Positions 35,532 to 46,796 of a stretch of 64,000 nucleotides of DNA are shown here, one piece after another. The stretch covers positions 1 through 64,000 of the forward strand of contig JAYMTF010000020.1 in assembly GCA_036897485.1 (NCBI GenBank), read 5' to 3'. The stretch comes from Pelargonium nanum. Its lineage: Eukaryota > Streptophyta > Magnoliopsida > Geraniales > Geraniaceae. Position 1 is the first letter of the stretch, and every line of letters begins with the position of its first letter. The position numbers and the translations under genes were made by a program. The notes below the pieces were generated by a model. That model did not search any database and was not told the origin of the DNA. It saw only the letters and a program-made list of their open reading frames with translations.

Positions 35532-36593
35532 TCATAGCCATCCAAGCAATTGAGCAGCTCCTATCAGTAAAACAACCAGCAACTTTGGAATCCACACACA
35601 ATCTGCTACTACTGCACTTGATCCTACATCTTCACAACACATAACATATTTTCATATGCTGATAAAAAGAACAAAACGAAGGCACTTAATAAGCAAAAAA
35701 GAAGAAGATTATATATATATATATGTATGTACCGTTGCTAGAATCAGAATCCGAAGGAGGTGGAGGTGGAGGTGAAGTTGCAGGATCTGGAAAAAACCCA
35801 GGAGGGTTGAGTGGAGAAGACACACCAATCCCAAGCCCATTACAATCTTCTCCCATAAAACCTGAACACACAAATCTCATCCTCAATCCTCACAATAATA
35901 TATATTTCACGTACATTTCTCACAAATATTAATTATTACATTCGTTCACACACGACATGCTCTTCACGTTCAACAAATTCGAAGATCCCGCGTAGCAGTT
36001 GCAGGCAGCAGCGGATCCATTTCTCGAGCAAGCTCCATCTCCACACCAAGTATAACTACAAGCTACACCAACAAAAAAACAAGCTTTCTCAAACAATAGT
36101 TAATGATAACAGTAATTGCATAATTTATCAAACTATGGAGGTTGAAGAGTACGATCGAATAAGTTAAATACTGGAGGAGGCGGAGGAGGAGATGTAAGAG
36201 GACTCGTCCCACAGTGATAATTGATTGAACCTGTATATAATTAAAAAAATCAATGTTATGAGAGCGTTTAGTTGTGGAGTATTTCCTCCAAGTTTTCTAT
36301 AGAGAACAAAAAAACAGAAAATGAGAACTGTTTTTTACAACTAAACGGGCTCTAAGTGAAATCGTCTCACAGTTAGGGACGGTGCAAGTTGGGAAGGTCA
36401 AGAAACCAACAACAGGCTTGTTCCAACCAGGCTTGCACTCGCATTCGAAGCCGAGTGCAGTAACTGCAGCCATGCAAGTTCCTTGGCCACAATTTACAAT
36501 ATTGCACACTGAACCTACAAATTGTGCGTTAACTGGAACTATGATCAAAGGAAAGAGAAGAAGAAAGTTGAGATAATACGCAGAAAGATTCAT
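35532..36593 (-). CDS. Small secreted EGF-like, possibly GPI-anchored protein
   Basis: This is a plant-specific Cys-rich secreted protein of unknown role; relatives are loosely annotated as notch-like or EGF-like. I read five exons: 36593-36371, 36230-36153, 36062-35940, 35861-35733 and 35629-35532, all phase 1 except the last, giving 216 residues. Residues 1-23 form a signal peptide ending VNA. Two Cys-rich modules follow: CNIVNCGQGTC ... CECKPGW and CSYTWCGDGAC ... CNCYAG, then CFMGEDCNGLGIG. Two proline runs (PPPPPP) separate the parts. The last ~18 residues (LLVVLLIGAAQLLGWL) are hydrophobic and could be a GPI signal or membrane anchor. The Met at 36593 is the first ATG; the open frame further upstream starts with TTG. 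The exon 5 acceptor is ambiguous: several in-frame AGs would remove a few residues. Confidence 0.78.
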
Positions 36594-38048
36594 TTTGGAG
36601 CTAGACAATTGTTTTGTTTTGTTTGTTAGGTTTAGTGAGACAATATTTGGAGAGATATATGGTTAGATATGGAGAGTTTAGAGAGGTCCAAGGGGATGGT
36701 GTGGTGTGCCCAACTCCTATATTCTTTAAAATCAATTGTGGCATGACTGGATATTGAATTTGTATGTGACACATGCAATTCTTTGGGTGTTGTTTGCATT
36801 AATATTCCATTGGAGTTTTAACAAATCTATGCTATAATGTGACTCTTTATCTCTATGTATACACTACTAATTATGATGATGGACAGATGTTGAATGGAAA
36901 ACTCATCTAGAGAGAGAGGGAGGGACCAAGCACTCTCTGCCCACCGTTTTATAAATGTTCTTTTTAAAAGGAAGGGAGTATCATCTCATTTAATAATATG
37001 TCTAATTCACAATTTCAACTAAAAATTAAGAGGCGTTTGAATCGTTGATTCGTGCATATATAATGGTATCGAATATTTTATGGGCATGAGGTTTTTTTCT
37101 TCGGCATGAGATTTTATGGTCGCGAAAGTGAGTTCTTTTGCGAACTTTCTTGGAAGTCTTTACACTTGTTGTGAAATTGTGGCATATAAATTTATTGTCG
37201 CGACAATGTGCAGGGCGAATGAGACTTGTAAGAGCTTCTTAGAGTCTTCAAGCCCACTACGAGACTGCGAAATGAGGATTCATTGGCATGAGACTTGTGA
37301 GATCTTCTTAGTCTTCACACATGCACGTTATGAGGCTGCGACAATGGGCTGGGTACAAAACTTGTAAGAACTTCTTAGAAGTTTACATTCGCAACATGAG
37401 GACTTAATGTCACAAAAAGGATCAAACACAAGTGTTTTGGAGGACTTCTTGGTGTTTGAAGAACTTTGCTAACGTTCAAGACTCTCAAAGGTTCTGTCGT
37501 TGGAGTAAAGATCCTTAACACTTTCAAGAGCTTCGTAATAGGCGTACAATATCACGGGACTCCTATCGTAATAGGTCGAGAGCTTCGCAGGAGCCTTAGG
37601 AACTCTGATTCGGCGGGAATTGTTGTCTTCAGGAAGGTATCTGACGTGCTAGAAGACCTTTTTTGGCGGGTGGAGTTGCTTAGTACTTTCAATTTTACAT
37701 CTGCAAATTAGAGTTCAAATGATGTGTCACATAGGATTGCTACATTATTTTGTACAAAAAAAATTGTACAAAATTTGGGACAAATAACATTTTTCTATTT
37801 CTAATTTTATAGATTTTGGACTAAAATGTGAGACATTTATGTAAATATGTAATCATTTTCCCGAAAGAGTTATAATATAGAGTCGGAATTCTGCGTCTGC
37901 GTATCCAAACAGATCGTTTCGGGGCACGTTGTCTTTTTCGGCCGAAACATTGCAAATCTCCCCGGAACTAAAAATCACTGTAAACACTAAAGAGACATAT
38001 ATTGCTAGGTTTTCAAACACTGCAACCGCACAAACACAACCGCTAAAA
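36594..38048. other. Divergent intergenic region between the EGF-like gene and TDRD3-like gene
   Basis: About 1.45 kb separate two divergently transcribed genes, so both promoters should lie here. A diverged tandem repeat occupies the middle (see 37221-37420). I see no gene. Confidence 0.5.
37221..37420. repeat. Diverged ~68-bp tandem repeat, about three units
   Basis: Units begin near 37221, 37290 and 37357 with GAGACTTGTAAGAGCTTCTT, GAGACTTGTGAGATCTTCTT and AAACTTGTAAGAACTTCTT. Each later has a GAGGCTGCGACAATG-like block. Weaker related words extend back to about 37080. Nothing is encoded. It is a small minisatellite or the remains of a repeat-rich element. Confidence 0.75.
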
Positions 38049-41000
38049 ATGGAGGGCGTTGCTGATACAGAGGCAGTGATTGAAACCCTAAGAACCAGAG
38101 GATGGTCCTTTTCGGACCTCGAACAAATCAAAGCCATGATCGCCATCCAATCCGCCATGGCCGACGACGGCACCTTCACGGCGGATTCCGTCGAACAAGA
38201 GCTCGTCAACATGGACCTCAGATCCATCGGAGCCAAATCCTTGCCGGACCCAACTCTCTTCCGCAAATCCAACTCTCTTCTCGGCCCCAAAGTCCTTCAG
38301 GTAATCTCATTCGCCTTCTATTCCTGAATTTTCTTATACCTGTCTGTTTGGCTGCTGAGAAAGAGCAGGAAATTGAATTTCCTTCTTTCCCATCGCCAAA
38401 CAGGCAGAAATTCTTATGAAGTGCAGTTCTCAAATTTGATTTATCAGATATCTTCAGTGAGAGACATATCTAGAAACAGCATAGAGCGGTTATCGGGGAG
38501 TTCGAGCAGCCGGCGTCTTTTGAGATTAGGTCTCACTGATGGGCACAGCGAGATAACTGCTGTGGAGTTCTCTCATATACCGTCTATACCGGACAATGTG
38601 GTTTCGGGTACTAAGGTATTTTCAGTTTTGTTCAGCTTGCTACTTCATTTGTTTGCTTAAAATTCATTCACCAGAACGGAGAACCTGTTAGTTTTATACA
38701 TTTGCTTTCATGTCAATGGCCAATAAACTATTTTTTATGTTTCCATAAGAGGAGGAACAGAAGGAATTGGATGATGCCAGTTTGTCACTTAAACCTAGAG
38801 GAATAGAACATCAACTTTATATTAAACTATCAAGGGATGAGAGGATTTAACTGGAAATGTAGACTGAATCATGTTGAGTCCAAAGAAATTGCAGACAGGT
38901 TGTGTACACCTTAAAGACTTATTTATTGTGGAATGAGCCTCTAAATTGGATGATGAAGTGGTTAGTCAATATTGCAGACACAGGAAACTAGCTGTCTAGG
39001 TGTTTTGAAGATTTCCAAAGTTCCAGTGTTGAGGCTAAAACTTAAATTTCATCATCAATTAGATGGAAATTGTTGTCAAGGGATTGAGGACGTGGTAGTA
39101 TGTTAAGGTTTTGAAAAAACTGGATGATGAATTCCAGACTATTTCCAGTAATAGTTTCATGTCATTTTTTGAATCCTTGGGGGAGTAATGAGTTTGAGTG
39201 CGTGCTTGCCTCTCCAATCAGGGCTTGAATTTGATTTTTGTGTTACATTGCAGATTGCCTAGTTTAGTTGTAAACTGGTTTGAAGTTGTCAAACATGTTC
39301 ACTGTAGTACTGTACACTTCTGAAATCTATCAACTGAGTTGAGGTGTTATGTTTACAGAGAAGCTCATGAGCAAGACCTAGTTAAGTGCTGAACTTGTCA
39401 ACACTTTTGCATCTATTTTGTAAGAGACCATTATAAATTATAATTTTTTTGTGTACAAATAAAGCCGTCTAAAGAAATTACTCTAGCGTTCTTGCTTGGG
39501 ATTTTGATTTTCTTCTGCAAGTTAGCCTTTCTGTTATTTATCATCATCAATTTCACTTAGCGCACGAACAAGTTTTTCCAATACTGCCTTACTTTTGTCT
39601 AGTGATACCCAATGAGCTGATATGCGTGTGACAACAAAATTCTTGTTTAATTTTGGTTACCGTATTTTATTAGTTATTGATAAATTCACCAAGTATACCA
39701 AACAAGTTTCTTGTGCATATTTGAATACTTTGTCTGCCTCTCACTGTTTTCCCTTTTTGTTTCTTTGGTGTGGCAGGTTCGTCTAGAAAACAAAGCTGCA
39801 ATACATAGTGGCATAGTTTGTTTGAATTCTAAAGTGATAACTATATTAGGAGGTGTTGTTCAATCACTTTATGAAGAATGGCAGATGAACCAAAAATATT
39901 CAGGTTTTGCTCGCTCTTTAAGAATGCCACAGGATGGTGATAATGGCGGTCCTCCCCAATTTGAGAAACTGCAAATTGGGCCACCCTCTCGTCGGCTTGC
40001 CCAGCAAGGCAGAAATTCTTGTCAGTGCTCCAAAACTTTCTCTAACTCGGTTTGCTTTTTGGTCCTATTGTGGTACTTAGTTACGTGGCAATTGTCATTA
40101 TATTGTATATGTTTTTCTATCATGATCATTTCTGTATTTTGATGCTTTGTTAAAACTAGTACCAATATATTTAAGGCACACAATATACATGGTTAGACTC
40201 AACTTGTTTTTCTCGGATATGGCAATATAGTTATTAGCATTTGAAAAGTTTAATAGCTTCTCAGTTTTGAGGTTATTATTTGATGTAAATGTTAAAATAG
40301 GTCCCCTAGGGGATGACTTAATGATTCAAGCCACATCTCTCTATGTGACAAGGATTTATTAAGGCGAAAAGAAAATTTTCTACTGCTTGGTCTCTGCAGT
40401 GTGCTTAGATCTGTGTAGGTGCTTACTGCTTACATTGATCACATTTTTATGATTTTACTTTTATGTATGTGCTCAGTCACTTCCTGGATAGTAATGTCTT
40501 TTGGTTGTACTAGTTTCATGGATGGAAAATAGAGTACTTCTAGAAACAGTCTATATGAGGCATGATGAATGACAATGGTCATTTAGATTTCTGAATTTTA
40601 GGACATTTTTTAAAATAGATTCTAGGGATTTATTAAGGTGGCAAGAAAAGTTTTGTTGAATACAGAATGGCTTCATATTTTTGACTGCTTGAGCTTAGTT
40701 TATATGATACATAACCTCATCGCTATTACTTTTGATTGTTTGATCGATAGGTTGTAATAATTAGCTGCATTTTTAGAACGGACTTTACTTGTAGAATAGT
40801 GAATATATCAGATTAACAAATGTATTATATATAAAATTATAAGGAAAACAGTGCTGTATGATTTTTATGTGCAAATATAGTTTGCTGAGTTGTTCTCCTC
40901 TATCCATGTAACTCACTTATAAAAGGGTGGTTTGCAGATAATTTGGAACCAGTCTCCAAGAGCAATGATGGCCTTCGTTCTAAGGAAGCTGTGCCTAATA

Positions 41001-41799
41001 ATGAAATTAGGCCGACTGGAAAACAGTGGAAATCTGATTCTAGAGCAGACCATAATTCGAATAAAGCTCCCCAAGCGCAAATGACTGAAGAAAAGCCAAG
41101 TAGCTCTGAACGGCCAAAAGAAGGTTCAAATTCATTTATAATATGTGTTAATCTTATGTAGCTCATATAGAACATATATTTTATATTTATCTAATGTGAG
41201 ACTTTATCACTCACTTTAATAATACTGTTATGCTGATTTAGATGCTTATTTACCCCTTACAGTAGCTGAAGCAGCCCCTGTGCAAAATCAAGCAGCTGCA
41301 CAAAAACTCCTCCAGAAAATGAATCAATCAAACAATGACCGATATTCTAGAGGTCGAAGACCAAGAGGGAAGGGGAGGGAAGAAGAACAACAAGTTTTTA
41401 CTCTGGATGAATATGAAAAGAGAAAAGCGGGCGGTCAACCACTTGTTATAAATGAGCTTCCAGACACTAGACAAGATGAGGATCTTGCGTGGAGGCTACA
41501 AAACCAATTTGATTTAGAAGATTCTCATTCTCACGTGAGAATCCTTGCATCTCAAACTATTATCATTGTCATCCGTCATTTCCTCGCTCTGTCTGATTAT
41601 GCCTCTTTTTCAGGTACAGAGAAGTCAACCCGGGGGAGAAGCAGAGAATATAAGAATGAGTATGTTCAGTTACGAAAGAGGCGATGATATGGGTGATGGC
41701 GGCAGTGGCATGGGCTATGGAGGGCGAGGGAGGGGGAGGGGAAGAGGACGGGGGCGAGGGCGAGGAAGAGGGAGGGGAAGAGGAAGATCATATCATTAG
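38049..41799 (+). CDS. TDRD3/RMI1-like OB-fold protein with RGG tail
   Basis: The N-terminus carries the RMI1/TDRD3-type domain (DUF1767 plus OB fold), which in other eukaryotes binds topoisomerase III; TDRD3 pairs with TOP3B on RNA and chromatin. I read six exons: 38049-38300, 38448-38615, 39777-40020, 40938-41123, 41263-41534 and 41614-41799, giving 435 residues. Signals are LRTRGWSFSDLEQI, LLGPKVLQISSVRDISRNS, RLLRLGLTDGHSEITAVEF and KAAIHSGIVCLNSKVITILGG. A disordered Ser/Lys-rich middle follows, then FTLDEYEKRKAGGQP and DEDLAWRLQNQFD. The C-terminus is an unbroken run of Arg-Gly dipeptides ending RSYH. No Tudor domain is visible, unlike animal TDRD3. The start is the first ATG in a frame that stays open upstream. 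The RGG tail and domain order favour TDRD3-like over RMI1. Confidence 0.82.
41719..41788 (+). repeat. G-rich, nearly purine-only RGG-encoding tract
   Basis: About 70 bases on the coding strand are almost only G and A, broken by a few C in CGN codons. Many GGG and GGGG runs encode the Arg-Gly tail. The run density meets the usual G-quadruplex pattern of four or more G3 runs at short spacing. Whether it folds in DNA or mRNA is not known. Confidence 0.7.
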
Positions 41800-42291
41800 C
41801 ATACTATATGCGTGCTTTGTACTCTCCGGGTCCATTTATTTTTCATGTTCCCATATTCGATTCCCTCGTAACCAACCTTTTGCCTAACTTCAGTTCCTCT
41901 CATGTAACGTTACGTGACCATTGATAATTCCATTTGTAGTGGTGGCTCGGCCTAGAGGCCGGCCAGTAGATGAAAGGAAATTTATGTTTTCGAGCTCATT
42001 CGATTATGGCTGAAGAATTTTTTTAATTAAAATTTATATCTACTGTCCCACAAAATAAATAATAAAGCTGTACACTTAACCAAACTTGGAAAAGAAAACG
42101 ATCAACATTTTAATTAAAACCAAAAATTGTCACAACAATATTACTAGTTACTACTAATCTATGACAGCCACGAGAAGTAAATGAAGTGAAGGACCAGTCT
42201 ATTTCATATTCTCACCTAACCTCGTCTCCGACTTCTGGAGATTGCCTAATACAAAACACCAGACCGATAATCGCCTTCGTCGCTGTCAACA

Positions 42292-45200
42292 ATGGAAAAT
42301 ACGTTGATTCGACCAATAATCGCCTCGCTAATTGCTTCGCTTATCGCTTTCCGAGCTTACCGGAAAAAATCGCTCAACTTCTCCGGAGCTATTGCCGGTT
42401 TCGTTGTCATGGCCATCCACATTGCCGTCGGCTACAGGTCTTCATTTTATCACTTGGAATCCTATGATGCAAACTTCAATTTCAATTTCTGTCTTCTTCT
42501 TGCAATAAGCAGCAATTATTTGATTTTAGGTATGGAGCTATGCTGCTTGTTTTCTTTATGACTTCCTCTAAGCTCACCAAGGTTGGCCAGGAGAGGAAGC
42601 GCCTTGTAGACGCTGATTTCAAGGAGGGCGGCCAAAGAAATTGGTACTCACCGATTCTCGCATCTTTTAAGTATCTGATGTTTTAACAGTAGAGAATTTA
42701 TTTTCCAAGTGTTTTTAGTAGTATTATTGAAGGCTTGCTTTAGGTTACTTCCTGATTTTGATGGGATGAGATCATATTGGTGTGCACTGTTTCTAGTCTT
42801 ATTTGATTGTTGGCATAAACAAGCTATGTGTGATACAAATTTCATTACATTCTTTCAGGATTCACATGTTGTATTAGTTAGTTGACTGGGCCATTTGCTC
42901 ACTACCCTACTGTTCTGATCACTTTCAGGTTGTTCACCTTAAATTCTTGAAACGAATTGATCTGATCTCTCCATTATTACTCCATATGTGCCAAATAAGT
43001 GTTATGTATTCTTTTCTAGAAGAAGTGAATCAGTGTTGGACATTTCCCTATGTACCCTTAGATGCATTTGTTGTAACAAACTTGAGAAGGTCTGATTAAC
43101 TTCTTACATAGATATTATTAATAATTCGTATACAACTAATCTCCTAAAAAGTAAAGGTGACACTCATTTTGGAACAATTTTTTTCTAGAGAAACAAGACC
43201 CTCATTTTGGGATAGGAGTACTTGATTATCACCATCACCTCTACCAGTAAATCACCAAAACCACTAGCCTAGCGAAATAAGCCTAATACTGTTCATAAGA
43301 ATAAGGCTAGCTTAAGTTATAGCGACGCTTTCAGAATGCAATAACTTTTCCTAGTTTATGATCGATATGGGTAGTAGATGAGGCTAAAAAAAGTCCTCCA
43401 TTCACTGAACTTATTGAGATGATCCTTTTAGGAATTTGTGTTTCCTTGATCCAATTATTTCAAGCTTTCTAATCTTTTAATGGGTCTGGCCAACACTGAT
43501 TTTATTAAAAGATACTGGGAGATGTTTACAAAAGGGCCCCCTCCCTAACTTTATCATTATCGCTGCATAATCTGTAGAACACTACTATTTTCTCCATTCA
43601 TAGCTGCTGTTAGAATGTAAGATTTTAATATTGTAAATTTGCGCAGGCTTATTGATTGGGTATTCCTTGCTACTTCTTTCTTCATATTCCAGGATACAAG
43701 TTCTATCCAATAGTGGCATTGCCACAGTTTTGGTGTTGTGCATATGGAGATTCTCGGGATTGCAGGATACGTGTTTGGACTCAAAAGAGTCAGCTCTCCT
43801 AACATCTCTTATAGGTGGTATTATTGGTCAGTATTCATGTTGCAATGGAGATACTTGGTCTTCAGAGCTTGGGGTACTTAGTGATGCACAACCTCGATTA
43901 ATCACAACTTTCAAGGTTGATCTCTTTTCCCTTTGATAGTATCCATAGAAGTTTTATATGGGCATGATCTTCTCAACCCTGTTTCATACGCAAACGAACA
44001 CCTTCCAGACTTGTTGCAATGTGAAACGCACTGCCATATAATTCTCTCCTGCTGCTTCTCAGCTTGTCCAGTAGAGCTAGGAAGCAGTTATTGTGGTTAT
44101 TTATCATGCTCATTTTTTCCATCTTTTCTTCCTCATCATATGGGCCCATGTCTAAACAGTTCATTAAGTTCTTTTGAAATTTCCACTAAATTAAAACATT
44201 TTTTTAAATCATACCAATACTAACACTGAACTAGACACATCGTAAATGTTTCTAAGATTTTTTTTTTCATGTCATATTGAAGAGAAGGATTTGAATTTAC
44301 TATACTGTTTTTCCATATTTTGTGAAATGATTTTACTTAAGAGTTTGACCTAATTTGCCCTACATTATAGGGCTCACAGTATGATTTGCTTATTTCCCTG
44401 CATTATTTTTCTTTAAATTATTTGTTTGTTGAATTGAGGCATTTGTCCATCCTACATCTTGGATGATTGTTGTGCTATGATCGGTGATATCTGATATTTG
44501 TATTTCTTAGATATTCTGATAGTGTGCAGACAACAGAAGTTAACTTGTCAACTGCATTATAGATATCACTATCAGGAATCTAATTTAATTTTCATGTGGT
44601 TATCAGCCTGTTCGGAGGGGTACAAATGGCGGTGTAACTATAGCAGGACTTGTAGCAGCTGCAGCTGCTGGAGGTGTTATCGGACTCACATATGTTCTGC
44701 TTGGATTTTTAACAACAAGTTGCACATATGATTTATTTCTTAAGCAACTAATGGTAATACCTCTGTCTGCACTGGCTGGTCTATCTGGCAGTCTGATAGA
44801 TTCTTTGTTGGGAGCAACTCTACAATTCAGTGGATTTTGCACTGTTCGTAATAAGGTAACTTAAATTCTCCGTTGAATGATTTGACAGGAATAGATTACC
44901 ACCTCCATCCCAAAATGATTTTCCAGTTTCTTTTTCTTTCTTTTTTGTTAAATTTAAGGGTGAGTTAGTTAGAGTTAAACATACTCAAGACAAACTTATC
45001 TTAAGGATATTGTTGGTAATTCATGCATAACTAAACAACCAAAAAAGAAAACTGGACACTCATTTTGAGGCAATTTTGAGAGTAAGTGGACACACATTTT
45101 GAGGCGGAATGAGTGTAGTTTTTCACTATAGTATATGTGTACCTCTAGATTTGTTAATTGTGTAATTTTCAAAGCATAATGTAGAAATTTTGCATGTTGT

Positions 45201-45338
45201 TTGTAGGTTGTCGAAAAACCTGGACCAACAGTGAAGAGGATTTCAGGTCTTAGCATTCTTGACAACAATGCAGTGAACCTTGTATCAATATTGCTGACCA
45301 CAATACTGACTTCAACTGTGTGCATGTACCTATTCTGA
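42292..45338 (+). CDS. PGR: DUF92/TMEM19-family membrane protein (PGR)
   Basis: This integral membrane protein of the DUF92/TMEM19 family matches Arabidopsis PGR (protein glucose response). The same superfamily includes plastid phytyl-phosphate kinase VTE6, but no transit peptide is evident here. Exons are 42292-42437, 42530-42643, 43693-43915, 44607-44855 and 45207-45338. They give 287 residues, about the length I recall for Arabidopsis PGR. There are about six hydrophobic helices. Family motifs are KLTKVGQERKRLVDADFKEG, CCNGDTWSSELG, VRRGTNGGVT and GLSGSLIDSLLGATLQ. The biochemical activity is unknown. The start at 42292 is the first ATG and reads MENTLIRPI. Introns 2 and 4 each carry a MITE of the same family. 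Confidence 0.88.
42980..43218. mobile_element. Stowaway-like MITE in PGR intron 2
   Basis: The left end (TCCATATGTGCCAAATAAGTG) and right end (CCTCATTTTGGGATAGGAG) are decayed inverted repeats, each flanked by TA. The interior has TTGTAACAAACTTGAGAAGG and AATTCGTATACAACTAA, like the BASS-intron copy. It is noncoding and diverged. Confidence 0.6.
44899..45115. mobile_element. Stowaway-like MITE in PGR intron 4
   Basis: The ends CCACCTCCATCCCAAAATGA and CACATTTTGAGGCGGAATGAG form inverted repeats flanked by TA. The interior AAGACAAACTTATCTTAAGG and AATTCATGCATAACTAA links it to the copies near 6.4 and 33.2 kb. It is the best-ended copy of the family here. Confidence 0.7.
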
Positions 45339-46187
45339 AGCCTAAAATTTGTGGTGTAAAAGTTGGAAGGCTAATAACTGCTACATAATAACATTGTAAC
45401 AAGTTTACCAAGCTCAAATTTGCAATTTTTACATGTACCATGATGTATCCCCCAGACAGTGAATCTAAACATTCAATGTTGCTCATCTTTTGACAAATGG
45501 AGATCAATTTGGATTTAGAACATTAAAACAGATCTTCACTTTCAGATGGCAAATTCTGGACATGTGCATGATATTGATTTTCTTTGCTCTCAACATCACT
45601 GAAATAAATGTCAGCATGAGATGCTCTCGTGACAGGTAAAACATGTTGAATGAGTTTGCGAATATGCACTTCTATTAGCACATAAGTGAGCTGGCATGGC
45701 CTAGCTGAGCTGTTTACACTCTGAAACTGTAATTTATATATACATTATACACTTGCTATGTCGAGTTTATCCTTGTGACTGGTTGAATTTCACTGTTGTT
45801 GCTGGATTGTATCTCCCAGGTTTAAACTTGAAAGCTGTGGAGTTTTCGAGAGAACATCATTCATAATACTAATGTTTTCAGTTTTGTTTGTGGACACGAG
45901 GACATGACATTATGAGCAATCTCAGGCAAGCATGCTCTGATTCTCTTCAGGTGAGCTTTGTATCTCTTTATTCATGTTTTTGTTGTTGTTGTTGGTTTTC
46001 ATTTTGCAGATAAGATCAGATACAGGAAAAAAGGCAGTGCATAAAATAGTTGAAACACTTTATTTACTGATAATTAACAATTGAATACAGTGGCTACCCT
46101 CTTTTACAGGCTTAAAAATACAATTATTGGAATGGTGGTTGATGAAGGATATGGAATCTGAATCTCCCACTCTGGTTTGGCATCTTC
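45339..46187. other. Convergent gap between PGR and the CYSTM-like gene
   Basis: This is probably the PGR 3' UTR followed by the 3' end of the small minus-strand gene. No other coding region is visible; a short GTT run lies near 45980. Confidence 0.5.
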
Positions 46188-46514
46188 TTAAGTACAGCAA
46201 CAGCAAAGGCAGTCCAAGCAGCCCTCACAAGTCTCGACACAGCAGAAACAGCATAACATGGTGAACAAACTGCATTATCAACAGACAACGAAAGGTTCAT
46301 TTCATACTCTAACTCCTTCTCATCATTCATCTTTCAAATTCAATGTATGTAACAAAAAGCACTAAGAAAAATGGGCCATGCATGCATGTACTGTGAATTG
46401 TGATCTTCTGATATCAGAATAAAAAACAAACCATGCATAAAGACAGCCTTTCTCGTCTTTGCGTTTTTGAATATGATCTAAGTACGACATTTCTTGACTA
46501 TCTGGCGGATCCAT
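46188..46514 (-). CDS. Tiny CYSTM-like Cys-rich tail protein
   Basis: This is a 54-residue protein split by one intron: exon 1 46514-46432 and exon 2 46269-46188, with GT-AG intron 46431-46270. The join completes a Cys codon and gives [20 protein letters not shown] followed by a Cys-packed end ([20 protein letters not shown]). This resembles plant CYSTM proteins: small stress-related membrane-associated proteins with a hydrophilic head and a Cys-rich C-terminal helix, some forming dimers. In the correct frame exon 2 ends CCCT-stop at 46188. The ATG at 46514 is the first real Met; the frame further upstream begins with TTG. It is too short for each exon to stand out alone. The family call rests on the pattern, and the role is unknown. 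Confidence 0.7.
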
Positions 46515-46579
46515 TCTGTCTTTCTCTTTGCTACCTATAAACAATTAGTGAAACAAAAAGAAGAAGCTGTAGTTAAACA

Positions 46580-46602
46580 TATATATATATATATATATAT
46601 AT
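46580..46602. repeat. (AT)n microsatellite upstream of the CYSTM-like gene
   Basis: A pure AT run lies 66-88 bp before the ATG of the minus-strand gene. It could act as its TATA region, which I cannot tell from simple sequence. Confidence 0.7.
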
Positions 46603-46769
46603 AACATCAAGTGAAGCTGAATAGTTGATGAAAGTACAAATAAATAAAATATAGTACCAGAGAGACAATATATAATATATCTACAGAGATGGAAATGGGA
46701 AGCTGGTGGTTTGTTTCAGTATTGTTTGTTCACTATTTATGGAGTTTGAGATGGCTATAGCTAAAATGC

Positions 46770-46796
46770 ATATTGATATTGATATTGATATTGGTA
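46770..46796. repeat. TATTGA hexanucleotide microsatellite
   Basis: Four to five units of a TATTGA-like hexamer occur in tandem. This is simple sequence in the upstream region of the small Cys-rich gene. Confidence 0.8.

Noticed and set aside
46124-46330. 68-residue minus-strand frame as the product of the small gene
   Set aside because: The neighbouring frame, entered after the acceptor at 46270, gives the Cys-rich tail that matches exon 1 in phase.
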